A stretch of 64,000 nucleotides of DNA from assembly GCF_037071985.1 (NCBI RefSeq), contig NZ_JAXHDF010000008.1, forward strand, positions 124,001-188,000, given 5' to 3'. Shown here in pieces: positions 44,574-53,109 of this stretch; the stretch's first letter is position 1; every line of letters starts with the position of its first letter. This DNA is from Pseudogracilibacillus sp037071985 (lineage in GTDB: Bacteria > Bacillota > Bacilli > Bacillales > Amphibacillaceae). Under the pieces are notes generated by a model. That model saw only the letters and a list, made by a program, of their open reading frames with translations. It was not told where the DNA came from and did not search any database. A program made the translations under genes and the position numbers.

Positions 44574-45755
44574 GGAATTCAGCCGGAAACCAATACTAAT
44601 TAAAAGAACTGTAAATGTAATATAAATAATAAAGGCAGAAAGCTGAATAAAACGATTTTGTTTAGCAGGTACATAAGTTATAGCTGATGTGATAAATCCC
44701 ATAATTAATCCGCCAATATGAGCACCCATGTCAATTTGAGGTAGTGCGATGCCAATTGCCAAATTAATCACTAATATAACAATTAAACTCTTTCCCATCG
44801 TTTGTAGAAAAAGTTTTTTATAGATAAAGCCGAAAAATAATAAAGCACCAAATAGACCAAATAATGCACCAGAAGCGCCAGCTGAAACATGGGAATTAAA
44901 TGCAAAACTAGCAAGCCCTCCACCAACTCCGGCTAAAAAATAGATAATAATAAATCGAACTGAACCAAATATTCGTTCAACCGTCATTCCTAAGTAATAA
45001 AGGGCAATGATATTCATGAAAAGATGGAATGGGCCTATATGTAGAAACATGGACGTTACGATACGCCACCACTCCCCATGTATAATAGCCGGATTATATT
45101 TTGCCCCACTTTGAATCAAATTTTCTATATTTGTACTTCCACCATTTATTTCTAACATTAAGAACATAAATAAGTTAAGTACAATGAATACATATGTGAA
45201 AATTGGCTTTCCATATGTAAAAACCTTTTCCATTTCATTGTTTTTCTCTCGTAATAGTTTACTTAACTTCATTTTATAAATGGCAACCGCATTCTCTTGT
45301 TCAAATTCCGGAAGGAGGCTCTGTTCTTCCATTGCAGTTGAATTTACTTGCTCTAATAGTCTTGCTCTCTCACGGCTATAATTTTCTTCAGTGAGATAAA
45401 ACAGTTTCATTTTTAAAGGTTTCTTTGCCTTTAATTGCATTGGTTTTTTTAATATTTCCCAATCGTCTACTGGTTCATGAGAAGCGACATAAACGTTATA
45501 AATTTCAATATTTTTGCCGATTAAAAACTGTTTCATCGTCTGAACACGTTGAAAAACGGAAGTAACATCTGACTTTAAATGATTTTTCCAATCAAATCCT
45601 TTATGAATAAGTCGAATTACTTTAGATACATTTTTTTCATATTTCTCTAGCCATACTTCATCAGTTGTCGGATTTAAATGTAACATTTCATATTGATCAT
45701 TTTTAATAAGATCATCAGCCAATTGATACATATAATACTGCTCTGTAATAAACAT
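44565..45755 (-). CDS. gluP: Rhomboid intramembrane protease GluP (YqgP)
   Basis: 396 residues: an N-terminal cytosolic domain (about 1-180) followed by a rhomboid domain. The catalytic dyad is S295 in GASGALFG and H346 in GAHIGGL. GluP cleaves membrane proteins; in B. subtilis it degrades the Mg transporter MgtE under manganese stress together with FtsH. It is about 110 residues shorter than the B. subtilis protein, which carries a C-terminal tetratricopeptide region; that extension is missing here. Confidence 0.93.
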   Translation of the reverse strand: MFITEQYYMYQLADDLIKNDQYEMLHLNPTTDEVWLEKYEKNVSKVIRLIHKGFDWKNHLKSDVTSVFQRVQTMKQFLIGKNIEIYNVYVASHEPVDDWEILKKPMQLKAKKPLKMKLFYLTEENYSRERARLLEQVNSTAMEEQSLLPEFEQENAVAIYKMKLSKLLREKNNEMEKVFTYGKPIFTYVFIVLNLFMFLMLEINGGSTNIENLIQSGAKYNPAIIHGEWWRIVTSMFLHIGPFHLFMNIIALYYLGMTVERIFGSVRFIIIYFLAGVGGGLASFAFNSHVSAGASGALFGLFGALLFFGFIYKKLFLQTMGKSLIVILVINLAIGIALPQIDMGAHIGGLIMGFITSAITYVPAKQNRFIQLSAFIIYITFTVLLISIGFRLNSLI

Positions 45756-45823
45756 ACTCCACCTCCTTCTCTCCTACCATTTTATCATTCATAATAAGTA
45801 GTTATGCTTAATGAAGAGTTTTT

Positions 45824-46387
45824 TTACAACTTTATACACTTGTCTTCTGTAATCATATATTGAACTGGGATATCATGTTCTTCATTAAAATCAACGTTTT
45901 TCAAAAGTTGATGTTTACTTAATAGAGATACTGTTTTATGGTGGTAATTTTTTAAAAAACGATCATAAAAGCCACCACCAAATCCAATTCGATATCCATC
46001 ATTATTAAACACAATCCCTGGAACGATTAATAATTCAATCTGGCTCTTAGATATTCTTTTTGTTATTTTATCATCTGGTTCCATTAAATTACCAAAACCT
46101 CTTAGAACATCTTCTTCCCTATTTATCAGATAAAAATCCATTTCCTTTGTAATTGGCTTACATTTCGGAATACAAATTTCCTTATGCTCCATCCAACCAA
46201 GATCAATAATGGGCTTTGTATTCCACTCCAAATCAGAAGACCATGTTATTCCGATTACTTGTGAATTTTTCCATAAACTTGAATTAAATAATTGATAATA
46301 AAGTCTTTCCTCAATCTGTTGCTTTTCGAAAACATCTATATTTTTTAATTTTTGTATCATTTCATTTCTCAGTTCTGACTTTTTCAA
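45824..46387 (-). CDS. yqgN: 5-formyltetrahydrofolate cyclo-ligase
   Basis: 187 residues. It converts 5-formyl-THF to 5,10-methenyl-THF with ATP. The motifs are the N-terminal KKSELRNEM basic segment, VPGIVFNNDGYRIGFGGGFYDRFL and the C-terminal ATEDK-like end. It acts on the folate pool also fed by folD and gcvT in this window. Confidence 0.92.
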   Translation of the reverse strand: MKKSELRNEMIQKLKNIDVFEKQQIEERLYYQLFNSSLWKNSQVIGITWSSDLEWNTKPIIDLGWMEHKEICIPKCKPITKEMDFYLINREEDVLRGFGNLMEPDDKITKRISKSQIELLIVPGIVFNNDGYRIGFGGGFYDRFLKNYHHKTVSLLSKHQLLKNVDFNEEHDIPVQYMITEDKCIKL

Positions 46388-46499
46388 TGATTACACCCCA
46401 ACGTTATTGTAACGTATTACTTGATTCTTTTCTTCATAAGTGATTAAAATGATTCGTAAAGGAATTTTTTTTACTATACAAGCTTGTTTCTTTTAAAAA

Positions 46500-46538
46500 A
46501 ATAAAAAACTCCTATCCAATTGTTTGGAAAGAGTTTTA
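46500..46538 (-). terminator. Terminator after rpmG
   Basis: A 7-bp outer stem (46505-46511 with 46531-46537) plus an inner stem, followed on the minus strand by a long T-rich run. Confidence 0.75.
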
Positions 46539-46549
46539 TAATCTATTAC

Positions 46550-46699
46550 TTATTTTGTTTCACGATGTAACGTATGTTTTCTTAGACGTGGGCAGTATTT
46601 CATTAATTCAATACGTTCTGTATTATTACGGTTATTTTTTGTAGTGATATAATTTCTATCTCCTGTTTCCGTACAAGCAAGTGTAATATTTACACGCAT
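46550..46699 (-). CDS. rpmG: Ribosomal protein L33, zinc-independent type
   Basis: 49 residues, MRVNITLACTETGDRNYITT through PRLRKHTLHRETK. Only one cysteine of each of the two usual CxxC pairs remains (C9 and the Cys in KYCPR), so it cannot bind zinc as the C+ form does. Bacillus species keep a C- L33 paralogue made during zinc limitation or constitutively. The position before yqgN matches rpmGA. GGAGGG lies upstream of the ATG. Confidence 0.93.
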   Translation of the reverse strand: MRVNITLACTETGDRNYITTKNNRNNTERIELMKYCPRLRKHTLHRETK

Positions 46700-46868
46700 C
46701 TCTATCCCTCCAAATCACTTAAATCAGAATTTCTATTTTATTTTACCCTTAATAATGATAACAGATACATGTGAATCACGCAATAAGTATTAACTTTAAT
46801 TTTTTTCTTAGCAAAAATAGAAAGATTCATAGTATAATGTTAAAATAGATTGTGGAGGAGGTAGAAAT

Positions 46869-47219
46869 ATGGTTTATTTATTAGTATCTATAATTGTAAT
46901 TGCTCTTATTCTGTTCATTAGTTCTTTCTTCATGTCGGACAAGTTCAAAAATTTAGAAGATCAAATAGAACAAATTTCAATTGTTACCATGCAAGATACA
47001 TATCAAATTAAGAAAAAACTTAAAGTCCTTGAAGAAGAACTGTTAACAGAGAACAGCTTTCAACATGATACTCAGATCCCAAAATCAGTACAAGATAAAC
47101 CCCTTTTAATACAAAAGGTGTATCATTTGCATCAGCAGGGTTATTCAACTGAAGATATTTCAAGTCAAACTGATTTATCCAGTCACGATGTTCAAACAAT
47201 CCTGAATCATAATATATAG
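46869..47219 (+). CDS. Membrane-anchored coiled-coil protein with C-terminal helix-turn-helix-like tail
   Basis: 116 residues. An N-terminal membrane helix (2-24), a predicted coiled coil (about 28-62, KNLEDQIEQISIV) and a C-terminal segment YHLHQQGYSTEDISSQTDLS that resembles an HTH or sensor fold of small Bacillaceae proteins. GGAGGAGG precedes the start. By position (between rpmG and the PBP region) it may correspond to YqzD, but this is inference. Function unknown. Confidence 0.65.
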   Translation: MVYLLVSIIVIALILFISSFFMSDKFKNLEDQIEQISIVTMQDTYQIKKKLKVLEEELLTENSFQHDTQIPKSVQDKPLLIQKVYHLHQQGYSTEDISSQTDLSSHDVQTILNHNI

Positions 47220-47234
47220 TATGTAAGGAGATTA

Positions 47235-47834
47235 ATGAATACGATGAAACAACCAATACGATTTTTTTCAATTGGATTATTAAGCTCAGCAATAATCATG
47301 CTCGGTTTTAATTTTTTTGATAATAGTTCAAAAGAATCAATTGAAAATGTACCAGTTGATGAATTGATTACAAAAGTAGAAGAAGATGGCTATCGCGTCA
47401 TTACAGATGATGAATTTATTTCTTACTCTTTCTTTGTAGAGCAGGAAAAACAGGAACAAGCATCTAAAGAAGACGATAATAAACAAAAAGATAAAGCTGA
47501 AGACAAAGATGAAAAGGATAAGGATAAGGAAAAGGAAAAGCAAGAAAAGGCTGATAAAGATAAAAAAGATACAAAAAAAGCTGAAAAAGAAGAAGCTGAA
47601 GATGATAAGGAAAAAGTAATAAAAGCTAAATTTACTACAAAGTCCGGAGTTGTTTCTCAAGATATTGCAGATATTTTAGTTGAAAAGAAAATAATTAAAG
47701 ATTCCAAAAAATTCGCTAAATACCTTGAAGATAATGACTATAGTCCTTATATCCAACTTGGAACTTTTGAAGTAAATAGTGATATGAGTTTTAAAGAATT
47801 AGCTGAAACAGTCACTACTTATCCTGGAGATTAA
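47235..47834 (+). CDS. YceG/MltG-like small protein with charged linker (YqzC-like)
   Basis: 199 residues: an N-terminal membrane segment (about 8-26), a Lys/Glu/Asp-rich linker (about 72-130), and a C-terminal domain VVSQDIADILVEKKIIKDS...YIQLGTFEVNSDMSFKELAETVT. That last part resembles the LysM-like subdomain of endolytic transglycosylase MltG, but the catalytic domain is absent. It follows the previous gene by 15 bases and ends at a terminator. It is probably a surface protein that recognises wall, an inference from the domain. Confidence 0.65.
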   Translation: MNTMKQPIRFFSIGLLSSAIIMLGFNFFDNSSKESIENVPVDELITKVEEDGYRVITDDEFISYSFFVEQEKQEQASKEDDNKQKDKAEDKDEKDKDKEKEKQEKADKDKKDTKKAEKEEAEDDKEKVIKAKFTTKSGVVSQDIADILVEKKIIKDSKKFAKYLEDNDYSPYIQLGTFEVNSDMSFKELAETVTTYPGD

Positions 47835-47841
47835 TCCTATA

Positions 47842-47880
47842 AAATAAAACAGTCTAGCAATTTGCTAGGCTGTTTTATTA
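47842..47880 (+). terminator. Terminator after the MltG-like gene
   Basis: A 14-base-arm stem (47847-47860 with 47864-47877) followed by TTTTATT on the plus strand. Confidence 0.85.
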
Positions 47881-47906
47881 TGCTCTAATGTAACTGTTCA
47901 AAGTGC

Positions 47907-47949
47907 AATAAAACGCCTTAAGTGGTTAACGACCAAATTAAGACGTTTA
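47907..47949 (-). terminator. Terminator after pbpA
   Basis: Inverted repeat AAACGCCTTAA with TTAAGACGTTT (one G-U) immediately after the pbpA stop. Confidence 0.7.
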
Positions 47950-47955
47950 AATCAA

Positions 47956-50043
47956 TCATTCTTCTTCCGTGTCATCTGCGTTATTTTTATCACGTTTCTC
48001 TTTTAACTCAAAATACGTATCCAAAAGTCCGCGGCCAATTTTATGGTTAACATGATGTCCATTATTTTTACCTAATTGAGGTACAATAACGGCAAAAGCA
48101 ACTTCTGGATCATCATAAGGGGCATAACCGACTAAAGATAAATTTTCCACATCAGCTACTTTCTTTATCTCTCCATTAGCATCTGGTTGATACACTTCAT
48201 TCTCAGCAGTACCCGTTTTTCCTACGGGACGATAACTTCTTCCTGCCCAGTTTGTGTAACCTGTACCACCTTGTTCATTAAACACTTTCCAAAAACCGTC
48301 TTGAACACGTTTAATATAATTGGGGTTTATATCTACTTCATTTAACACATTTGGATGAATCACCGTATCAATTGGTCCTAATTCATCGTTACTAGAAGGA
48401 TGTCTTATTTCCTTTACAAGATGAGGTTGTACACGGTAACCATTATTTGCAATGGTCGAAACATATTGTCCAAGTTGCAATACTGTATACGTATCATATT
48501 GTCCAATCCCAAGGTCCATCAAATTACCTGGTCGATCAGCCGGACCAACAAATCCAGTTGACTCAAAAGGAAAATCGATTCCTGTACTGACCCCTAAACC
48601 AAATTGATTAAAATAATTACGCATTGTTTGAACACCTTCAATATTAAACGTTGCCGACGAACCATTTGGAAACGGGTTTCTATACTCTCCACCCATTCGC
48701 AACCCAATATAGAACATATAAACGTTAGAAGAATACTTTAAAGCAGTCATATCGTTTACAGGACCAAGTGATTTGTATGATTTTTTTGGTGGAGTACCGG
48801 CAATTTGTATCGGGCGATCATTAAAAGTATCTCCAGGTGAAATCACACCTGACTGCAATCCAGCCAATACGGTTGCTCCTTTAACAGATGAACCTGGTCG
48901 ATGTGCATCATACAACACTTTATGTGGTGTATTTTCATATTCACCTGTCTCCCGATTATAATGTTGTCCGCTCAAAGCAAGAATTTCACCTGTTTTAGGA
49001 TTCATTACGATAGCAAGTGCATCTTCTAACCAATAATTTCCTCGACTTTTTGCTGCTTTTAATTCTTTTAAAACTATTTCATCTACAAGCTCCTGATATT
49101 CCATATCAATTGTTAAAACAAGATCTTTTCCTCGTACACCCGGTACAACAATATCCGAGCCAATAACTTCTCCATTTTTTGTTGTAGTGTATTGGACCTG
49201 TTCTTTTCTGCCACGAAGTATATCTTCATATTGTTCCTCTAATCCGCTTTTACCGACTCGATCATTTCGATTATATCCTCTCGTCAAGTAATACTCTTCT
49301 TTTTCGGCAGGAATTCCTTGCTCCTGGGAAGTAATTGAACCAATGATAGATTTTAATGTATCTTTGTATAAATACTTTCTTTCCCAATCTGTTGTCGCAT
49401 TAATACCTGGAAGCTCACTTAAATGTTCAGCAATTTGAGCATACTCTTGGACAGATATATCTTTATTTTTTATCACTTCTGGAGTGAGAGCATATGCTTT
49501 ATCAAGTTCTCGCTTAATTGCTATGGCTTGTAGTTCCTCATCCGAAAAATTAGCGATATCTTCATCAGTGATCCTTTCTAACATAAGATCATATTGTTCA
49601 ATATCATCTAGCTCTTTCTTCTCTTTTTCAGATAATCTTTCCAATGCTTCTTCGGTATTTTTCAAATACCAATATTCTTTTTTATTTCTCTCGGTTATTT
49701 TTTTTAGTCCTTCTTCATTAATGGTAAGAAAATCAATTAATTCTTCAGCCAACTCTAATTTATTATTAGCTTGTACACGCTTTGGTGGTGTATATGTAAT
49801 GGAGTAAAGTGGCTTATTATCAACGATTAATTCCCCATTCCGATCATAAATTTTCCCTCTTGGAACAGGTGATCTTGAAGTATCCTGTATTGTCCGATCA
49901 ATTTCTTCCTGAAAACTTTCCCCTTGCAAAATTTGTACGATTCCCAATTGGACTACTAGTATAGAAAATAAAATAAATACTGCAAAAAATATAAGATTTA
50001 AACGCAAGGGAATCCGTGACGTTTTTTTCTTTTTCTGAACCAT
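47956..50043 (-). CDS. pbpA: Class B penicillin-binding protein (PBP2A-like)
   Basis: 695 residues from the ATG at 50043 (AAAGGGG 9 bases upstream). One N-terminal membrane helix, then a pedestal domain and the transpeptidase domain. The active serine lies in RPGSSVKGAT, with the SxN motif in KYSSNVYMF and KTG in PVGKTGTAENE. It crosslinks peptidoglycan during rod elongation. Located next to the MFS gene yqgE as in B. subtilis; the pst phosphate operon that follows pbpA there is absent. Confidence 0.94.
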   Translation of the reverse strand: MVQKKKKTSRIPLRLNLIFFAVFILFSILVVQLGIVQILQGESFQEEIDRTIQDTSRSPVPRGKIYDRNGELIVDNKPLYSITYTPPKRVQANNKLELAEELIDFLTINEEGLKKITERNKKEYWYLKNTEEALERLSEKEKKELDDIEQYDLMLERITDEDIANFSDEELQAIAIKRELDKAYALTPEVIKNKDISVQEYAQIAEHLSELPGINATTDWERKYLYKDTLKSIIGSITSQEQGIPAEKEEYYLTRGYNRNDRVGKSGLEEQYEDILRGRKEQVQYTTTKNGEVIGSDIVVPGVRGKDLVLTIDMEYQELVDEIVLKELKAAKSRGNYWLEDALAIVMNPKTGEILALSGQHYNRETGEYENTPHKVLYDAHRPGSSVKGATVLAGLQSGVISPGDTFNDRPIQIAGTPPKKSYKSLGPVNDMTALKYSSNVYMFYIGLRMGGEYRNPFPNGSSATFNIEGVQTMRNYFNQFGLGVSTGIDFPFESTGFVGPADRPGNLMDLGIGQYDTYTVLQLGQYVSTIANNGYRVQPHLVKEIRHPSSNDELGPIDTVIHPNVLNEVDINPNYIKRVQDGFWKVFNEQGGTGYTNWAGRSYRPVGKTGTAENEVYQPDANGEIKKVADVENLSLVGYAPYDDPEVAFAVIVPQLGKNNGHHVNHKIGRGLLDTYFELKEKRDKNNADDTEEE

Positions 50044-50120
50044 ATTCGTATTCCCCTTTATAAACAATTTTATCTAATTAATTATATCATTATATTAGAG
50101 GAATTTTAATTAATATGGGG

Positions 50121-51344
50121 TTATTTTTCATAAGATAAATTCACTTGTCTCATAAAAAGATAAATAAATAAATATGCATGACTAAACAAACCAAGTAATA
50201 CAGGAATTGGCTTTGTGTCTTTAAAATACATAATCGACAATATGAAAATTAGAACGGATATAATTCTTCCTGCATTCACAAATATTTCTAGCGTTACAAC
50301 ATATTCAATCCGAAGTTTTTTTGCAAATTCACTTGTACCGATTACGTCATAGCTCATCGAATTAAATGGAACGTTTATAATCGGATAACCTATACCGATA
50401 ATAATAGCATAAAGGATTAAGCGAGTATAAGACAGATCAAATAAAATAATAAAGACAGACAAACTAATAATCATACTTCCAAAAAGAATAGCTCTTTTAC
50501 GTAATGTCGGTTTTACTATCTTTGTTACTAATAAATAAAAGACAAAAGAAAATCCACTAAGAAACAAATTAAACATCCCAAGTGCAAATTCACTTTTAGT
50601 AATGAGGAATACCCAAATTGTTACGACAAAAACAAATATTCCTTCTCTCATTCCTTGAAAGACATTAGCTTTTATAACATTTTGCCAATTTTTATTTCTT
50701 TTCATTTCTTTCATTACCGTAATTAATCCATATTTACCATCTGCTTTCCTTCTATGCAAAAAAAAGCTACAGATTACAGCGAGAATAAACAAAGAAAATG
50801 AAATCGAGAATACAGTTGTATACCCTATATCAGTTGCTAATTTATCAATAATAAATCCTGCGAGTACTGGTCCAATCATTCCTCCAAGTGACTCTAGGCC
50901 TCCCATAAATCCATTAAAAAAATCCCGGGTTTCCGGTTCAGTTATTTCAAACGTCAATACATTAAAAGCTAGCCAGTAAAAACCATAACCGATCCCTAAT
51001 AAGCACCCTAGTAAGAAATTATATTTTGCTGCTTTATCTCCAATTATTAATACAGTGAGAAAAAATACAGACAAAAAAATAACTCCTAACCTTAATACAA
51101 TTATCCGATCAATTTTTTTAGCTAATTTTCCCGCAAGAATAAAAGTTAGCGGTTGAAAAATAAAAATTGCTAAATTATAATTTGCAATCGTTAAAAAGTC
51201 ATTCGTTTGTCTCCATAAAAACACATTAACAAATGTATTGGATAAAAATATCCCCAAAGAATAAAGGCCACCAATGATTAAAAGTAAAATTAAATCCCTA
51301 TTCGTCTTATCTTGATCAAAAAAATGCGATGTAAACTTCCACAT
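50121..51344 (-). CDS. yqgE: MFS transporter (YqgE-like)
   Basis: 407 residues from the ATG at 51344 (GGAG 11 bases upstream; the longer frame has no site). About twelve membrane helices with MFS signatures. By position between sodA and pbpA it corresponds to YqgE, whose substrate is unknown. Confidence 0.82.
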   Translation of the reverse strand: MWKFTSHFFDQDKTNRDLILLLIIGGLYSLGIFLSNTFVNVFLWRQTNDFLTIANYNLAIFIFQPLTFILAGKLAKKIDRIIVLRLGVIFLSVFFLTVLIIGDKAAKYNFLLGCLLGIGYGFYWLAFNVLTFEITEPETRDFFNGFMGGLESLGGMIGPVLAGFIIDKLATDIGYTTVFSISFSLFILAVICSFFLHRRKADGKYGLITVMKEMKRNKNWQNVIKANVFQGMREGIFVFVVTIWVFLITKSEFALGMFNLFLSGFSFVFYLLVTKIVKPTLRKRAILFGSMIISLSVFIILFDLSYTRLILYAIIIGIGYPIINVPFNSMSYDVIGTSEFAKKLRIEYVVTLEIFVNAGRIISVLIFILSIMYFKDTKPIPVLLGLFSHAYLFIYLFMRQVNLSYEK

Positions 51345-51412
51345 ATCTCTAAGCGCTCCTTTAGTAAGTATAGTGTGAGCAACTAAAGTGTGAGATATGT
51401 AAAAAAATAAAA

Positions 51413-51445
51413 CAAAAAGCACAGGAATTTATCCTGTGCCTTTTG
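51413..51445 (-). terminator. Terminator after sodA
   Basis: A perfect 8-bp core stem (51419-51426 with 51432-51439) with a T run on the minus strand. Confidence 0.85.
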
Positions 51446-52057
51446 TTATTTTGCTTCATTATAATTTTTAGTTACTTCATCCCAATTAACTATATCCCAA
51501 AACGCTTTTGCGTAGTCTGGACGTCTGTTTTGATAATTTAAGTAATAAGCGTGCTCCCATACATCAAGGCCTAAAATTGGCGTTTTACCTTCCATTAAAG
51601 GACTATCTTGATTTGGTGTGCTAGTTATTTCTAACTCACCGTTATTAACAGCTAGCCAAGCCCAACCAGAGCCAAAGCGTGTTGCTGCAGCTTTTGCAAA
51701 TTCCTCTTTAAAACTATCAAAGCTACCAAACTTTTCATTAATTTTATCAGCTAATTCACCTGTTGGCTCACCGCCACCATTTGGAGAAAGGACTTTCCAG
51801 AATAGGCTGTGGTTTGCGTGTCCTCCACCATTATTACGTACTGCTGTACGAATATCTTCTGGAACTGCATTTAAATCACTTACTAAGTCTTCAATCGACT
51901 TACTCTGCAAGTCGCTATGTCCTTCTAGAGCTGCATTTAAGTTTGTTACATAAGTATTGTGATGCTTCGTGTGATGAATATTCATTGTCTCTTTATCGAT
52001 TGTTGGCTCTAAAGCATCGTAATCGTATGGTAATTCAGGTAACTCAAACTTTGACAT
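51446..52057 (-). CDS. sodA: Manganese superoxide dismutase
   Basis: 203 residues. Metal ligands are visible as His in HHTKHHNTYV, His in GGGHANHSLFW, and Asp and His in LDVWEHAYYLNYQNRRPDY; the Mn/Fe type with GGHANH favours Mn. It removes superoxide in the cytosol. It has its own terminator, and AGGAG lies before the start. Confidence 0.97.
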   Translation of the reverse strand: MSKFELPELPYDYDALEPTIDKETMNIHHTKHHNTYVTNLNAALEGHSDLQSKSIEDLVSDLNAVPEDIRTAVRNNGGGHANHSLFWKVLSPNGGGEPTGELADKINEKFGSFDSFKEEFAKAAATRFGSGWAWLAVNNGELEITSTPNQDSPLMEGKTPILGLDVWEHAYYLNYQNRRPDYAKAFWDIVNWDEVTKNYNEAK

Positions 52058-52208
52058 ATGTTATCCTCTCCTTAATTTTATAATCCCTACATGTAAAGGT
52101 TATCAAAGCTTTAATAAAGGTGCAAATCTTTAGCACTTTTTATTAATTAACAAAGGTAAAAAATGATGAAGCATAAATAGGATACTGTATTCCAAATGAT
52201 ACACAAAT

Positions 52209-52234
52209 AAAAAAACAAGCTTTTCGCTTGTTTA
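52209..52234 (-). terminator. Terminator of the tRNA cluster
   Basis: AAACAAGC pairs with GCTTGTTT (52213-52220 with 52226-52233), T-rich on the minus strand, just after tRNA-Phe. Confidence 0.85.
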
Positions 52235-52236
52235 TA

Positions 52237-52309
52237 TGGCTCGAGACGGAATCGAACCGCCGACACAAGGATTTTCAGTCCTTTGCTCTACCGACTGAGC
52301 TATCGAGCC
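52237..52309 (-). tRNA. tRNA-Phe (GAA)
   Basis: 73 nt with a full cloverleaf: acceptor GGCTCGA/TCGAGCC, anticodon loop CTGAAAA with GAA, and T-arm GTTCGATTC. The 3' CCA is not encoded. Last tRNA of the cluster. Confidence 0.95.
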
Positions 52310-52467
52310 ATGATAATAGTAGTATTGTAATTCAGTTATTCGTTTACTATTCGGATTAGTCGCCTACGGTCCAGTGGGTCCTCGGCGCAGATGGTGTATT
52401 TTTTATAAAAATACACATTGCTCTACCGACTGAGCTATCGAGCCTAGAAATATGTATTTCATGTATA
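52310..52467 (-). pseudogene. Spacer with a 5' half of tRNA-Phe (broken copy)
   Basis: 52418-52444 is identical over 27 bases to the acceptor and D-arm half of the intact tRNA-Phe. It is followed by a perfect 10-bp A+T-rich hairpin (52394-52403 with 52407-52416) instead of an anticodon arm, then unrelated G+C-rich sequence. No T-arm or 3' acceptor is present, so it cannot fold into a tRNA. The site is where Bacillus clusters usually have fMet and Asp tRNAs. Confidence 0.8.
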
Positions 52468-52560
52468 TGGAGGAGGAAGAGGGATTCGAACCCCCGCGGG
52501 CTTTGACACCCCTGTCGGTTTTCAAGACCGATCCCTTCAGCCAGACTTGGGTATTCCTCC
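52468..52560 (-). tRNA. tRNA-Ser (TGA)
   Basis: 93 nt including encoded CCA, with a long variable arm and anticodon TGA in CTTGAAA. The discriminator base appears to be T (52471), not the G expected for serine tRNAs. Confidence 0.92.
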
Positions 52561-52570
52561 GAGTTTAAAA

Positions 52571-52644
52571 TGGACCCTGCAGGACTCGAACCTGCGACCG
52601 ATCGGTTATGAGCCGATAGCTCTAACCAACTGAGCTAAGGGTCC
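52571..52644 (-). tRNA. tRNA-Ile2 (CAT, lysidine-modified)
   Basis: 74 nt with anticodon CAT. The body resembles Bacillus tRNA-Ile2, whose C34 is turned to lysidine by TilS, more than fMet (which has no Watson-Crick 1-72 pair) or elongator Met. CCA is not encoded. It is next to Met and Ser as in B. subtilis. Confidence 0.8.
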
Positions 52645-52651
52645 TTATAAG

Positions 52652-52725
52652 TAGCGGCGGAGGGGATCGAACCCACGACCTCACGGGTATGAACCGTACG
52701 CTCTCGCCAGCTGAGCTACGCCGCC
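52652..52725 (-). tRNA. tRNA-Met, elongator (CAT)
   Basis: 74 nt, anticodon CAT in GTTCATACC, acceptor GGCGGCG as in Bacillus elongator tRNA-Met. The T-stem has a U-U opposition at 50-64 (GTGGG/CCCTC). Confidence 0.9.
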
Positions 52726-52728
52726 ATA

Positions 52729-52803
52729 TGGCTCCACAGGTAGGGTTCGAACCTACGACCGATCGGTTAACAGCCGATTGCTCTACCACTGAGCTACTGT
52801 GGA
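52729..52803 (-). tRNA. tRNA-Asn (GTT)
   Basis: 75 nt with encoded CCA, acceptor TCCACAG/CTGTGGA, anticodon GTT in CTGTTAA and T-loop TTCGAAC. First tRNA of the cluster. Confidence 0.95.
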
Positions 52804-53109
52804 ATAAGAATTGTAGAAAAGTTTATTTCTTAACTATGTTTATTTGTTCCGCTGTCCTCATACTATTATATGAAGTCAGCTTACTTTAAGATAGTGCTAT
52901 GTAAAAAATCTCATTCATTTTACTTTCACTTTTGCTTCCCTTGGATATTATAATAGATTTGAGATCAGTTTGTCCAATGAAATATGTATATAAAATAAAA
53001 TGAATTTATTAAGTAAATAATTTATCCCTAAAAGAGACGACAAGATATAATTTACCATGGAATTTATATCTTGTCAATCCTTTTTTAAAAATATTTATTT
53101 TTAGAGGAA
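52804..53109. other. Non-coding stretch before the tRNA cluster
   Basis: About 300 bases, A+T-rich, with no gene. It should contain the tRNA cluster promoter (minus strand) and holds one hairpin at 53039-53075 that may end nptA transcription. Confidence 0.6.
53039..53075. terminator. Hairpin, possible nptA terminator
   Basis: A perfect 12-bp stem (53039-53050 with 53064-53075) 35 bases beyond the nptA stop; the T run is better on the plus side, so the direction is uncertain. Confidence 0.5.

Noticed and set aside
47337..47660. 107-residue frame opposite the charged linker
   Set aside because: It is the mirror of the Lys/Glu-rich linker (poly-Phe/Leu on the other strand) with no start signal.
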